This document shows, piece by piece, positions 1 through 12,621 of a stretch of 64,000 bases of DNA. The position numbers were made by a program, and so were the translations under genes. Under the pieces are notes generated by a model, which ran no database searches, was not told where the DNA came from, and saw only the letters and a program-made list of their open reading frames with translations. This DNA comes from Parafrankia irregularis (GTDB taxonomy: Bacteria > Actinomycetota > Actinomycetes > Frankiales > Frankiaceae). Where the stretch lies: positions 372,001 to 436,000 of the forward strand of contig NZ_FAOZ01000001.1 in NCBI RefSeq assembly GCF_001536285.1, given 5' to 3'. Numbering within the stretch: the stretch's first letter is position 1; each line of letters opens with the position of its first letter.

Positions 1-918
1 GCAGTCCTCGATGAAGTCGCCGAGGTGAGAGTCCTCCTCCTCACCGATCGGCGTCTCCAGCGAGACCGGCTCCTGGGAGACCTTCAGGATCTCCCGGACC
101 TTGTCCGGCGTGAGGTCCATCTCCTTGGCGATCTCCTCCGGGCTCGGCTCCCGGCCGAGGTCCTGGAGGAGCTGCCGCTGGATGCGGATCAGCTTGTTGA
201 TCGTCTCGACCATGTGCACCGGGATACGGATCGTCCGGGCCTGGTCCGCGATGGCGCGGGTGATGGCCTGCCGGATCCACCAGGTGGCGTAGGTGGAGAA
301 CTTGTAGCCCTTGGTGTAGTCGAACTTCTCGACCGCCCGGATGAGACCGAGGTTGCCCTCCTGGATCAGGTCCAGGAAGAGCATGCCGCGCCCGACATAG
401 CGCTTGGCGATCGAGACGACGAGCCGCAGGTTCGCCTCGACGAGCTTCCGCTTGGCGATCTGCCCGTCCCGCTCGATGGCCTCCAGGTCCCGGCGCATCT
501 GCGGGGAGGTCTTCTTCGTCGCCACCGCGAGCTTCTCGGAGGCGAACAGACCCGCCTCGATCCGCTTGGCGAGGTCGACCTCCTCCTCCGCGGTGAGCAG
601 CGGGACCTTGCCGATCTCCTTGAGGTACATCCGTACCGGGTCGGAGGTCGGGGCCTTGAGCGCGAGCTCCTCCTCCTCGCGACGCCGACGGGCCAGCAGA
701 TCCGCCTCGTCGGCGTTCTCGCCCCCGGCCTCGAGCACCTCGATGCCCTCGTCGTTGAGCACCTGCAGGACCGTCTCGGCCTGCTCAGGGGGCAACTCGG
801 CCGCCTGGATCGCGACCGTGACGTCCTCAGTGGTGAGGAAACCGATCTCCTTGCCACGGGTGATGAGGTCCTTGACCTCGTCCACCTGGGCCTCGCGGGG
901 TAGGACGGTAGGACTCAT
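1..918 (-). CDS. rpoD: RNA polymerase principal sigma factor, RpoD/HrdB type (3' end outside window)
   Basis: This is the group 1 sigma-70 factor that directs RNA polymerase to housekeeping promoters. The visible 306 codons contain an acidic N-terminal part (about 1-90), region 1.2 starting at [17 protein letters not shown] (residue 93), and region 2 with [17 protein letters not shown] and [18 protein letters not shown] (about 163-230). They end in region 3 after [14 protein letters not shown] and [13 protein letters not shown], so region 4 lies beyond the left edge. The ATG at 918 is chosen because AAGGAAG lies about 15 bases upstream and no other start lies between it and dnaG. The N-terminal extension is short compared with Streptomyces HrdB. 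It follows dnaG by 40 bases, the usual primase-sigma pairing, but no rpsU is present. Family assignment is very secure. Confidence 0.96.
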   Translation of the reverse strand, partial: MSPTVLPREAQVDEVKDLITRGKEIGFLTTEDVTVAIQAAELPPEQAETVLQVLNDEGIEVLEAGGENADEADLLARRRREEEELALKAPTSDPVRMYLKEIGKVPLLTAEEEVDLAKRIEAGLFASEKLAVATKKTSPQMRRDLEAIERDGQIAKRKLVEANLRLVVSIAKRYVGRGMLFLDLIQEGNLGLIRAVEKFDYTKGYKFSTYATWWIRQAITRAIADQARTIRIPVHMVETINKLIRIQRQLLQDLGREPSPEEIAKEMDLTPDKVREILKVSQEPVSLETPIGEEEDSHLGDFIEDC

Positions 919-958
919 GGGCGGAATCTCGTCACTTCCTTCTCGGGATCGACCCAGG

Positions 959-2944
959 TTACGCGGCACCTACGCCCCGCTCCCGGAGTTGGAGCTTGTG
1001 CTGTTCCAAAGCAATCAGCTCGCCGAACGCACGGTTGAAGGCATCAGAGTCGGAGGTGGGGTTCAGCCGCTGCACCCGCGACTTGACTTCCCTGATCCGA
1101 CGGGTCACATGCAGCTCCTGGACACGCGACATCTGATCGTCGACATAACGGTCGTCAACATCGTGGTCGCACAGCACCCCCTCCACCGCGAGCGCGAGAA
1201 CGAACCGCCGCAGCTCCTCGTCGGGCGCCGCGGCGACCACCGCCGCGACCCAGCCCGACGGGTCCCCGGCCGCATACAGGCCCGCACAAACCCCACCGGC
1301 CGTGGCGATCAGTTCACGGACCGCACGGTGCACAGGAACAGTGAACAGCTCCGCGGCGAGGGTGTCGAACATCGGGCCGGCCAGCCCCGGGTGCTGCAGG
1401 GCGAGCTTGAGTGTCTCGCGCTCGACGATGGCGGTTGCCTCGTCGGGCGCGGGTTCGGACCCACGACGCGCCGAGGCGGCCGCCGCCGTGCCGTCCGCCC
1501 CGGAGCCCCCGCGTGCCCTGGTGCTCCCGTGCGCGCCTGAGCTGCCCGGCGCGCTCGAACTCCCCTGTACCCCCGAACTCCCCGGTGCCCCCGGACTCCC
1601 CTGTGCCCGGGAACGGTGCGCGGCTACCCGCTCGACCACGAACCTCTCGTCCAGGAAGCCGAGCCAACGGTCCAGGTTCACCGCGTACCGGTGCCGGATG
1701 CCGGCGTCCTTGAGCCGGTTGACCAGCGGGGCGGCCGCGTCGAGCGCCGCCAGCCGGCCTTCCGTGGTGTTGAGGTCGTAGCGGTCGATCGCACCGCGGA
1801 TCGCGAACTCGAAGAGCGGCTGTCTGGCCGCCACGAGATCACGCACGGCCGCGTCCCCGCGCTGGGTCCACAGGTCGCACGGATCAAGACCGTCCGGCTG
1901 CACCGCGACGAAGGTCTGGGTGACGAACCGCTCCTCGAACTCGAAGGCCCGCAGCGCGGCGGCCTGACCGGCCTGGTCACCGTCGAAGGTGAAGATCACC
2001 TCGCCGGTACGGCTGTCCGAATCCATCAGGAGACGGCGGACGATGGCGACATGGTCGCTGCCGAACGACGTCCCACAGCTCGCGACCGCCGTCGTCACAC
2101 CGGACAGGTGGCAGGCCATGACATCGGTGTACCCCTCGACGACGACCACCTGGTAGCGGCGCGCGATGTCGCGCCTGGCCAGGTCGGCGCCGTAGAGGAG
2201 CCTGGCCTTCTTGAACAGAGGCGTCTCGGCCGTGTTGAGGTACTTCGGCCCGGCGTCGGAACCCTCGGCGAGCCGCCGGCCACCGAAGCCGACGACCTCC
2301 CCACCGAGATCACGGATCGGCCACAGCAGCCGGTGATGGAAGCGGTCGATGAGGCCGCCACGACCACCGCGCTTGGCCAGCCCGCCCAGTTCCAGCTCCT
2401 CCGCGGTGAATCGGCGGGCGAGCAGGTGCCGGGTCAGCGCGTCCCATGACGCCGGGGCGTAACCAAGGCCGAACCGTTCGGCCGCCGACCGGTCGAAGCC
2501 CCGCGAAGCCAGGAACTCCCAGCCCGCGCGCGCATCCGGCGAGGAGTAGAGCTGCTCGACGTAGAACTCGGTGGCCAACCGGTGCGCGTCCAGCAGCCGC
2601 TGCCGCTGGCTCGTGACCGCCCGGCTGGTCGGCCCGCCACCCTCGTAGGTCAGGGTGATCCCGGCCCGGCGCGCGAGCCGCTCCACCGCCTCCGGGAAAC
2701 TGAGACCGTCGATCTTGCGGACGAAGGCGTAGACGTCTCCACCCTCGTTACAGCCGAAACAGTGGAAGAAGCCGACCGATGGTCGCACGTTGAACGACGG
2801 CGACTTCTCGTCGTGGAAGGGGCACAGCCCGACGAGGCTGCCGCCACCGACCGGACGGAGCTGAACATGATCACCGACGATGTCCGCGATGGGTGACCGC
2901 TCCCGGACGAGAGCGATGTCGGCGTCGCGGATGCGTCCGGCCAC
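959..2944 (-). CDS. dnaG: DNA primase DnaG
   Basis: DnaG makes the RNA primers for chromosome replication and works with the replicative helicase. The N-terminal zinc ribbon is complete ([13 protein letters not shown], then [12 protein letters not shown]). The TOPRIM catalytic core shows [11 protein letters not shown] and TFDGDQAG. The C-terminal helicase-binding region follows a low-complexity linker of repeated Gly-Ala-Pro-Ser units, which is an oddity of this copy. The GTG at 2944 (661 residues) is preferred because AGGGAGGG sits just upstream and the protein then begins [16 protein letters not shown]; an in-frame ATG at 2980 would add 12 unconserved residues. It lies directly upstream of rpoD, probably co-transcribed with it. 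Confidence 0.95.
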   Translation of the reverse strand: MAGRIRDADIALVRERSPIADIVGDHVQLRPVGGGSLVGLCPFHDEKSPSFNVRPSVGFFHCFGCNEGGDVYAFVRKIDGLSFPEAVERLARRAGITLTYEGGGPTSRAVTSQRQRLLDAHRLATEFYVEQLYSSPDARAGWEFLASRGFDRSAAERFGLGYAPASWDALTRHLLARRFTAEELELGGLAKRGGRGGLIDRFHHRLLWPIRDLGGEVVGFGGRRLAEGSDAGPKYLNTAETPLFKKARLLYGADLARRDIARRYQVVVVEGYTDVMACHLSGVTTAVASCGTSFGSDHVAIVRRLLMDSDSRTGEVIFTFDGDQAGQAAALRAFEFEERFVTQTFVAVQPDGLDPCDLWTQRGDAAVRDLVAARQPLFEFAIRGAIDRYDLNTTEGRLAALDAAAPLVNRLKDAGIRHRYAVNLDRWLGFLDERFVVERVAAHRSRAQGSPGAPGSSGVQGSSSAPGSSGAHGSTRARGGSGADGTAAAASARRGSEPAPDEATAIVERETLKLALQHPGLAGPMFDTLAAELFTVPVHRAVRELIATAGGVCAGLYAAGDPSGWVAAVVAAAPDEELRRFVLALAVEGVLCDHDVDDRYVDDQMSRVQELHVTRRIREVKSRVQRLNPTSDSDAFNRAFGELIALEQHKLQLRERGVGAA

Positions 2945-3968
2945 CGAACCCTCCCTGATCACGTCCGGCGGGCCCGCCACCTACGGGCTCCGAGTTCACT
3001 GGATAGACGGCGCCCCCCGCCCTGGGGTTGCGCGAGTCGCGGGCCTCGATGTGTCCGGTCACCTCAGACGACGCTGCCGGCCGCCTGCCCGGCGGGACGG
3101 CGCTGCCGTCGAGCCGGCTAGGCCACCGATGGTGTCGGTGTCAACGGTCCTTTCGCGTGATGGTACTTGTCATCCGGCCGACAGTGTCGATCATGCCACG
3201 CGCTCGCCGGCGAGCGGCCGGGCAAGGGCCGGACGGCCCTAGCCACCCGGGTCACACGGCCCGGCTGGTGCCGCAGCGACGACGACCGGCACCGATCGGC
3301 ACACCCCTGCAGAGTCCATGATGCGACACGGGCCACATCGGAAGCCACCGACGAACCACCCTCATCACTCCAGTGTCGCGCCACGACCCCATCCCATCCC
3401 AAACACAGTCGACAGCGATCACAGCGTACGTCGTTTTTCGCTGGTCACAGTGCCGTTGGTAGCTGTCGGCCCGTCAGTGCCCCGCAACGGCCGACATCGA
3501 CCCCTCGCCGGCAACGCACCGGTGGCCCTCCGATCACACCCGGGGACACCAGCCGGGCCGTGGCGACACAGGAGCACAGGACAGCGCAGACGGGACAGGG
3601 CGGCGCAGACGGGACAGGACAGCACAGGCGGCACAATGCAGCACCTGGATGACGCAGGCAGGGCACCGCCGGGGCAACCCGGCGAGCCGGACGGCCACCG
3701 CACCCAACGACCGGACGACCACACTCCCCCGGAGGGGGCGCGACACGCCGAAGCGGACCTGTGGATCAGCACCGATTCGGGGGGCTACAGACGCTCACCG
3801 ACGGTGACCTTCGGCCTGTTTTGCGAGTTCAGAGGCCCGTGCCAGCGGGTTCATACCACTCACTGACCACGAAGCTATGCGTATCAGGCCGATTCTCGTA
3901 CCTACGTCGATCGCAACAACGATACTTTGGGCGCACCCCGTTCCCCCAACTCGGCCCGGAGGCCCGCC
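2945..3968. other. 1-kb region without a convincing gene
   Basis: Open frames occur on both strands here, but they overlap each other, have no Shine-Dalgarno sequence or recognisable domain, and show mixed codon use. The part next to 2944 presumably carries the dnaG-rpoD promoter. The rest has weak inverted repeats and a short direct repeat at 3584-3618. No RNA gene was recognised. Confidence 0.5.
3584..3618. repeat. short direct repeat, 19-base period
   Basis: The 16-base unit GCGCAGACGGGACAGG occurs at 3584-3599 and again, identical, at 3603-3618. Related ACAGG-rich bits flank it on both sides. It lies in gene-free DNA and has no evident function. Confidence 0.7.
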
Positions 3969-4124
3969 GTGGACAAGATCGTCAAGTACGGTGCGATCGC
4001 ATTCCTTATCTTCTTCGTCGTCACCGCACCGGACAGTGCCGCGAGCATCATCGACCGGGTCATCGGTTGGCTTGAGGACATCGGGAACGGAGCGTCGGAG
4101 TTCGTTACAGACACAGCCCTGTGA
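3969..4124 (+). CDS. 51-residue single-span membrane protein, function unknown
   Basis: The product begins MDKIVKYGAIAFLIFFVV (GTG start). It has one hydrophobic segment at about residues 6-18 and then an amphipathic acidic tail (ASIIDRVIGWLEDIGNG). GGAGG lies about 8 bases before the GTG at 3969, which supports this start over an upstream ATG at 3927. The stop is 40 bases before the PH-domain membrane gene on the same strand, so the two are probably co-transcribed and may act in the same membrane process. No family is recognised. The strong ribosome site and the codon pattern suggest it is real. Confidence 0.7.
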   Translation: MDKIVKYGAIAFLIFFVVTAPDSAASIIDRVIGWLEDIGNGASEFVTDTAL

Positions 4125-4164
4125 ACCCGCACCTGCCGGACCCGGCGTCTGCGAGACTTTGATC

Positions 4165-4704
4165 GTGCCGAGACTCCAGCTTCCCGACCCAGCGCTGCGG
4201 GACACCAAGTACCTGGCTTCCCAGGAGCGCCTGGTCATGATGGTGCGCCTGCACTGGGCGATCATGCTGCCGATCTTCGGGCAGACACTGGGCGCGGTAC
4301 TGCTGGCCCTCGTCGCGAACATCCTCCTGGCCATGCAGGGCATCGACACCGGGCCCATCACCACGGTGCTGTGGTACTTCGCCCTCTTCATGATCCTCCG
4401 GATGCTCTGGAAGATCGCGGACTGGCACTTCGACCACCTGATGATCACAGACAAGCGTCTGCTGAAGGTGTCGGGGATCGTCTTCCGGAAGGTCCAGACG
4501 ATGCCCCTGTCGAAGATCACCGACCTCACCTACAACCGGGACCCGCTCGGGCGGCTCCTGGGCTATGGCGAGTTCGTCGTCGAGTCCGCTGGTCAGGACC
4601 AGGCTCTCTCGAAGATCAGTTTCCTTCCGCGGCCGGACCGGCTCTATCTCACCCTGGTCGACATGACCTTCGGTGGTGGGCCGTCACCGGCCGGTGACGA
4701 CTGA
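4165..4704 (+). CDS. PH-domain (bPH2, DUF304-like) membrane protein
   Basis: A 179-residue protein with two membrane spans at about residues 33-80 (HWAIMLPIFGQTLGAVLLAL and TTVLWYFALFMILRMLW). A bacterial PH-like domain follows, with the typical ITDKRLLKVSGIVFRKVQTM, LSKITDLTY and GYGEFVVESAG strands. Members of this family are membrane proteins of largely unknown role. The GTG at 4165 gives a protein starting VPRLQLPDPALRDTKYL; a TTG two codons upstream is possible, and no strong ribosome site separates them. It follows the 51-residue membrane gene and is closed by the hairpin at 4862-4902. Confidence 0.85.
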   Translation: MPRLQLPDPALRDTKYLASQERLVMMVRLHWAIMLPIFGQTLGAVLLALVANILLAMQGIDTGPITTVLWYFALFMILRMLWKIADWHFDHLMITDKRLLKVSGIVFRKVQTMPLSKITDLTYNRDPLGRLLGYGEFVVESAGQDQALSKISFLPRPDRLYLTLVDMTFGGGPSPAGDD

Positions 4705-4861
4705 GCCGGCTGGGCCGACTGAGTCGACACCGGCGAAAGGTCAGCGCGGACGGCTGGAGCCGGCAGGGCTGACCTGGTACCGGTCCCTCCTGTCACACCC
4801 CCGCATCGCAACGCCCGCATCACAACCCCCGCTCGCGGCCCGTCGCATCACCATGTCCTGA

Positions 4862-4902
4862 CGGAACCGGCCCCTCGTCTCAGCGCCGAGGGGCCGGTTC
4901 CG
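4862..4902. terminator. perfect 16-bp hairpin between convergent genes
   Basis: CGGAACCGGCCCCTCG and its exact reverse complement are separated by 9 bases. It lies between the PH-domain gene (plus) and the transketolase gene (minus), where a bidirectional terminator is expected. There is no T-run on either side, which is common in high-GC actinobacteria. Confidence 0.8.
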
Positions 4903-4932
4903 TGTGCAGCCAGGGTTCCGTGTGCAGCTGGC

Positions 4933-6816
4933 TCAGCGCAGCAGGCCGCGCGCGGCTTCCACGATGTGCGGCGTGGAGATGCCGGCGAAGTCCAGCAGCT
5001 CGTCAGGGGTGCCGGAGCCGGGCAGCTCGGTGACCGCCAGGTGCGCGAGCCGCAGGGACACGCTTCCGTCCCGCAGGACTCCCGCGAGCCCTTCCAGCAC
5101 GGCGCCGCCGATACCGCCCTCGGTGTAGTGGTCCTCGACCACGACCAGCCGCCCGCCGGTCGCCCGCGCGGCCTCGGCGAGCGTGGCGGCGTCGACCGGC
5201 TTGATCGAGTACAGGTCGATCACCCGCGCCGCGACCCCCTCCGACGCGAGGACATCCGCCGCGGCCAGGCAGTGGTGCAGGGTGACGCCGGCACCGATCA
5301 GCGTCACGGTGTCGGCGTCCGAGCTGCGCAGGACCTTCGAACCACCGGGCACGAACTGCTCGTCCGGCCCATAGAGCACCGGGTAGGCACCACGGGTGGT
5401 CCGCAGGTAGCTGATGCCCGAGAGCCCGGCCATCACCTCCACCAGCTTCGCGGTGGACGTCGCGTCACTCGGGTAGAGGACGGTCGAGCCGCCGATCGCC
5501 CGCATCATCGCGAGGTCCTCCAGCGCCATCTGCGACGGCCCGTCGGGACCGATCTCCACGCCGGCGTGCGACCCGGAGAGACGGATGTCGGCCTGCGAAA
5601 TGGCCGCCATCCGGATGAAGTCGTAGGCGCGGGAGAAGAACGCCGCGAACGTCGATGCGAACGGGACGTAGCCGCGCACCGAGAGGCCGACGGCCGCGGC
5701 GACCAGCTGCTGCTCCGCGATGAAGATCTCGAAGAAGCGGTCCGGGTGGACCTTGGTGAAGTCCTCGGAGTAGGTCGAGTTGCTGACCTCGGCGTCGAGG
5801 GCCACCACGTTCTTCCACGCGCCGACCGCGGCCAGTGCCTGCCCGTAGGCCCGCCTGGTGGCGATCTTGGCACCGAGCTCGTAGGTCGGCAGGGTGATCG
5901 CCGGGCGGGGCGCCGGCGTGGGCCGGGGCAGGTCCGCCGACGGCACCGGGCCGCGCACCCGCAGGTTGCGCTCACCGCCCAGCTCGACGATCGCGCGGGC
6001 GGCCATGTCCTCCGGCAGCGGCTTGCCGTGCCACCCCTCGGCGTCGGCCACCTCGGAGAAGCCGTCGCCCTTGCGGGTGCGGGCCAGGATCACCGTGGGC
6101 CGGGCCGCGTCCTCGGCGTCGGCCAGCGCCGCGTCGATCACGCCCAGATCATGACCGTCGATCACGACCGCCCGGGCGCCGAAGGCCTCGACCCGGCGGG
6201 CGTAGGCCTCCATGTCCCAGCCCAGCTCGGTGGGCCCGCGCTGGCCGAGCCGGTTGACGTCCACGATCGCGACGAGGTTGGACAGGCCGTAGTACGAGGC
6301 CTTGTCCAGCGCCTCCCACATGGAGCCCTCGGCCATCTCGCTGTCGCCGCAGACCACCCAGACCCGGTAGGGCGCCTTGTCCAGGAACTTGCCGGCGAGC
6401 GCGACGCCGACCGCGTCGGGCAGGCCCTGGCCCAGCGATCCGGTCGCGACGTCCACCCAGGGCAGGATCGGGGTCGGGTGGCCCTGCAGGCGCTGGCCCA
6501 GACGGCGGTACCCGGTCATGAGCTCCTCATCGGAGATCACGCCGACGGCCTTGAACATCGAGTAGATCAGCGGTGAGGCATGCCCCTTGGAGAAGATCAG
6601 GTGATCGTTCGCGGGGTCGTCCGGGTTGTCCCAGTCGTACCGGAGATGGCGTGTGAGCAGCACCGCCATGACATCCGCGGCAGACATGGAGGAGGTCGGA
6701 TGACCGGAACCCGCCGAGGTGCTGCTACGTACCGAGTCGACTCGCAGCTGCTGCGCGAGTTCCCGAACCGTCTCCAGGTCGGCGACTCCAACCACTTCGG
6801 ACACGGGAGTTGCCAC
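4933..6816 (-). CDS. tkt: transketolase, short (animal-like) type
   Basis: A thiamine-diphosphate enzyme of the pentose phosphate pathway that moves two-carbon units between sugar phosphates. The N-terminal TPP domain has GSGHPTSSMSAADV (about 35), GSLGQGLPDAVG and the CGDSEMAEGSMWEALD metal/TPP motif. The pyrimidine domain has FEIFIAEQQLVAAAVGLS, with the conserved catalytic Glu, and DGPSQMALEDLAMM. A C-terminal domain closes the protein. At 627 residues it is about the size of animal transketolases rather than the roughly 700-residue form common in bacteria. The GTG at 6816 is preferred over the ATG at 6837 because AAGGAGA lies 5 bases before the GTG. It appears to be a single-gene unit. 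Confidence 0.92.
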   Translation of the reverse strand: MATPVSEVVGVADLETVRELAQQLRVDSVRSSTSAGSGHPTSSMSAADVMAVLLTRHLRYDWDNPDDPANDHLIFSKGHASPLIYSMFKAVGVISDEELMTGYRRLGQRLQGHPTPILPWVDVATGSLGQGLPDAVGVALAGKFLDKAPYRVWVVCGDSEMAEGSMWEALDKASYYGLSNLVAIVDVNRLGQRGPTELGWDMEAYARRVEAFGARAVVIDGHDLGVIDAALADAEDAARPTVILARTRKGDGFSEVADAEGWHGKPLPEDMAARAIVELGGERNLRVRGPVPSADLPRPTPAPRPAITLPTYELGAKIATRRAYGQALAAVGAWKNVVALDAEVSNSTYSEDFTKVHPDRFFEIFIAEQQLVAAAVGLSVRGYVPFASTFAAFFSRAYDFIRMAAISQADIRLSGSHAGVEIGPDGPSQMALEDLAMMRAIGGSTVLYPSDATSTAKLVEVMAGLSGISYLRTTRGAYPVLYGPDEQFVPGGSKVLRSSDADTVTLIGAGVTLHHCLAAADVLASEGVAARVIDLYSIKPVDAATLAEAARATGGRLVVVEDHYTEGGIGGAVLEGLAGVLRDGSVSLRLAHLAVTELPGSGTPDELLDFAGISTPHIVEAARGLLR

Positions 6817-7276
6817 ACCAGTCTCCTTCGTCAGCATTGTGCTGTTTTCGGTCGTCCTGGTCAGGCCGGTGCACCTGCCGGCATGCCGGCGTGATGGGCA
6901 GTCGTGAACGTACGGCCCGCACAGGTCGAGTGTCGTATGTACCGCGGGCCGGCCGACCCGGCGTCTGACGCCTGTCGCACTACCCCGTCACTCCGCGATC
7001 CGAACCGTACCAGCACCCCCGCCCCGCCACACCAGCGGAAAGCCGGCCTTCGTCACATACGACGGCCGGCGAGGAGCCCCACGCCGGCGGCGGGCACGTG
7101 CCGGACGGCCCGCGAAGCAGGGCCGCTGGGACCGCCCGGGTGTCGCATCCGTTCCCCGCCGGCCGCCACGCCCGTGGCGTTGATCACCGCCGGCGGAACC
7201 GGCACGAGCCCGGACGGGGGTACCTACCAGGGGGCCCACCGACCCGCCGGCCATCTCGGTGGTTCGCCCGGCGGGC
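6817..7276. other. intergenic region upstream of tkt
   Basis: This gap of 460 bases has no credible gene. It contains a perfect 14-base palindrome, GCCGGCATGCCGGC, at 6877-6890, about 60 bases upstream of tkt, where a regulator could bind. It also holds an imperfect hairpin at 7042-7070 and otherwise GC-rich low-complexity DNA. Confidence 0.5.
7042..7070 (-). terminator. possible hairpin terminator downstream of the YdcF-family gene
   Basis: An 11-bp stem with one mismatch (GCCGGCCTTCG / CGACGGCCGGC) and a 7-base loop. It lies about 200 bases past the stop of the minus-strand gene at 7277, so the link is uncertain. Confidence 0.4.
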
Positions 7277-7963
7277 TCAGACCGCCGGGGTGTGCGCCGC
7301 GGCCGGCGAGGCACGGTGAAAGAGCTGGTAGAAGCGATAGCCGATGCCCTCACGCAGGATGTAGTGGACCTGCGTGCCGAAGCCCCGGTTCGCCGGCCCT
7401 CCGGTCGAGGGCGACGCCACCGCCGCGATGCCGAGATCGGCGGCGATGGTGCGGGACCGGAGGCTGTGCCAGCGGTCGGTCACCACCACCGCCGACCCCC
7501 AGTGCCGGCTGTCCATCAGACTGGCCACCGCGATCATCGACGACAGCGTGTCCCTGCCCTGCGGAACCGCCAGCACGGCACCGGCCGGAACCCCGTGGTC
7601 ACGCAGGTAGGTCGCGGCGACCTCCGCCTCGGTGAAACGGTCGCCCGGCTGGTTCCCGCCCACCGTGATGACGCGCGGCGCCACACCCGCACGGTAGAGC
7701 TCGAGCGCATGGTCCAGGCGCGCGGTGAGGATCGCCGACGGCCGACCGTCGTACTGCGACGCGCCGAGGACGATCAACGTGTCGGAGGCCCGGCGGTCGT
7801 CGCCGCGCCCGACCCACCACACCTGCCCGAAGGTCACAGCAGAGCCCACGAGCAGAAGTGCGACGCCCATCAGGACGATGCGCACCGCCCAGCGCCACCA
7901 CGGCACCCGAAACCAGGCCGCCGAGGGCGGACGGGGCAGAAGCCGCCGAAAGGACAGGTCCAC
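7277..7963 (-). CDS. YdcF/SanA family (DUF218) membrane-anchored protein
   Basis: A 228-residue protein with one N-terminal membrane span (RIVLMGVALLLVGSAVTFG, about residues 28-46) and an extracytoplasmic DUF218 domain. The family signature is clear: DTLIVLGASQYDGRPSAIL, ARLDHALELYRAGVAPRVI, TVGGNQPGDRFTEAE and VVTDRWHSLRSRTIA. DUF218 proteins such as SanA and YdcF are linked to envelope integrity, and YdcF binds S-adenosylmethionine; no reaction can be assigned here. The start is GTG without a strong ribosome site. It is separated from glyS by 57 bases and reads the same way. Confidence 0.85.
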   Translation of the reverse strand: MDLSFRRLLPRPPSAAWFRVPWWRWAVRIVLMGVALLLVGSAVTFGQVWWVGRGDDRRASDTLIVLGASQYDGRPSAILTARLDHALELYRAGVAPRVITVGGNQPGDRFTEAEVAATYLRDHGVPAGAVLAVPQGRDTLSSMIAVASLMDSRHWGSAVVVTDRWHSLRSRTIAADLGIAAVASPSTGGPANRGFGTQVHYILREGIGYRFYQLFHRASPAAAHTPAV

Positions 7964-8020
7964 GCGATATCACGTTAGCCGCAGCGGACCTGCCTAAACC
8001 TTCCGGCCACAGATCGACGC

Positions 8021-11104
<3,084 letters not shown>

Positions 11105-11169
11105 CGGGTCAGCCTCGGCAGCTCGGTGATCGGGTGTTACCCCGCCGAGGCTACCGGGTGGCAGGGCCG

Positions 11170-11643
11170 CTACCGCGCGTCCAGGCTCCACACGCCGTTG
11201 TCGCCTCCGGCGCGGGCCCCCGCGCGGACGCCCGCGCCGGGGGCGATGACCGCCGCGTCCGGCGCGAGGGCCGAGTCGTGGGAGTAGGCCGGCCCGTCGG
11301 CGTCGCGTTCGTACAGGACCTCGAAGGCGCCCGGGGCGTCCTGGGCCCAGACCAGCGTGGGCGTCAGCTCACACCGGACGTCGAAGGCGGACAGCGCCCG
11401 TCGCCAGGCGCCCGGACCAGCCCATTCCGTGACCAGCAGCCAGGCGCCCGGCTCGTCGACGCTGCGGCCGAGCCGGGCGGCGCGGAAGCCGCGCTGCGCG
11501 GCCAGGGCGGCCACCACCCGCTCGCCGGCCGCGGCGAAATCGGACCAGGCCGCTTCAGGCACCTCGAACCGGAGGACCGCGACCACCGGAGCCCCGGCGG
11601 CCACCACAGGCCCCGCGGCGGCCGCCGGCCGGTGGTCAGGCAT
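11170..11643 (-). CDS. ABM-type (antibiotic biosynthesis monooxygenase-like) domain protein
   Basis: A 157-residue protein with a dimeric alpha/beta-barrel ABM-like core at about residues 18-115. The core runs from [20 protein letters not shown] through [20 protein letters not shown] to VLYERD. A poorly conserved Ala/Gly-rich tail follows. ABM proteins include haem-degrading enzymes, quinone monooxygenases and many of unknown role; no catalytic residue allows a choice here. Its first 8 bases overlap the end of uppS, so it is translated from the same message. Function unknown. Confidence 0.75.
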   Translation of the reverse strand: MPDHRPAAAAGPVVAAGAPVVAVLRFEVPEAAWSDFAAAGERVVAALAAQRGFRAARLGRSVDEPGAWLLVTEWAGPGAWRRALSAFDVRCELTPTLVWAQDAPGAFEVLYERDADGPAYSHDSALAPDAAVIAPGAGVRAGARAGGDNGVWSLDAR

Positions 11644-12442
11644 GCTTCGCGACCACGCCGCCGTAGCGCCGGTCGCGGCGGGCGTACTCCTCGCAGGCCA
11701 GCCACAGATCGCGCCGGTCGAAGTCAGGCCACAGGGTGGGCACGAAGGAGAACTCCGCGTACGCCGCCTGCCAGAGCAGGAAGTTGCTCAGCCGCTGCTC
11801 GCCCGACGTACGGATCAGCAGGTCGACGTCCGGCATGTCGGGCTCGTCCAGATAGCGGGCGACCGTCTCCTCGTTGATGCGTTCCGGGCGCAGGCGGCCG
11901 TCGCGCACGTCCCGGGCGATCGCCGCGGCGGCGTCCGCCAGCTCCGCGCGCCCGCCGTAGTTCACGCACATCACCAGCGTCAGCCGGTCGTTGTCGCGGG
12001 TGAGCTCCTCCGCCGCCTCCAGCCGCCGGATCACGTTCCCCCACAGGCGGGGCCGCCGCCCGGCCCAGCGCACGCGGACACCGAGCTCGTGCATGTCGTC
12101 GATGCGCCGCCCGAAGACACCGTCGGTGAAGCGCATCAGGAACGCCACCTCGTCCGGCGAGCGCTTCCAGTTCTCGGTCGAGAACGCGTAGACCGACAGC
12201 CAGCGCACGCCCATCTCGATCGCGCCCTCGACGCAGTCGAACAGCGAGTCCTCACCGGCCTCGTGCCCCTTGGTACGGGGCAGGCCGCGCAGCTTCGCCC
12301 AGCGGCCGTTGCCGTCCATGACAATCCCGACATGACGCGGGACAAGGGCCGGTGGCAACGGCGGCGGCTGCGCTCCGGACGGATGCGGACGCGGATCGCG
12401 GAACCGTCTGCCCACCTCTTCACGCAGGCTCACAGCCGACAT
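11636..12442 (-). CDS. uppS: isoprenyl transferase (undecaprenyl diphosphate synthase family)
   Basis: A cis-prenyltransferase that extends an allylic diphosphate with isopentenyl units to make the polyprenyl carrier for cell-wall synthesis. The family landmarks are present: [20 protein letters not shown] with the Mg-binding Asp (about 38-57), [15 protein letters not shown], and [19 protein letters not shown]. At 268 residues it has full length with a proline-rich N-terminus. The ATG at 12442 directly abuts AAAGG, so the in-frame GTG at 12433, with better spacing, may be the real start. It overlaps the ABM-domain gene downstream. In actinobacteria the gene typically sits near recO and era, as here. 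Confidence 0.93.
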   Translation of the reverse strand: MSAVSLREEVGRRFRDPRPHPSGAQPPPLPPALVPRHVGIVMDGNGRWAKLRGLPRTKGHEAGEDSLFDCVEGAIEMGVRWLSVYAFSTENWKRSPDEVAFLMRFTDGVFGRRIDDMHELGVRVRWAGRRPRLWGNVIRRLEAAEELTRDNDRLTLVMCVNYGGRAELADAAAAIARDVRDGRLRPERINEETVARYLDEPDMPDVDLLIRTSGEQRLSNFLLWQAAYAEFSFVPTLWPDFDRRDLWLACEEYARRDRRYGGVVAKHA

Positions 12443-12621
12443 CCTTTCGTCCGGGCCGGCGCCTCACCGACCGACCCCCGCCGGCCCGAGCCCACCCGGA
12501 CCACCGGTCTCGCAGCACACATCCCGTCCCCGCTCCTCACACGGTCCCCTCGCCCGACGTACACGCCCGTGCCCGGTCAGGCCACCGCCTCCGCGCCCAT
12601 CGGCTCTTCATGCCCGTGGCC

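Noticed and set aside
25-903. Long plus-strand open frame opposite rpoD
   Set aside because: It is the complement of a sigma factor with perfect family motifs; long antisense frames are common in DNA this GC-rich.
3167-3866. Several overlapping open frames on both strands in the gap before 3969
   Set aside because: No ribosome sites, no domains, no consistent codon bias; they overlap one another.
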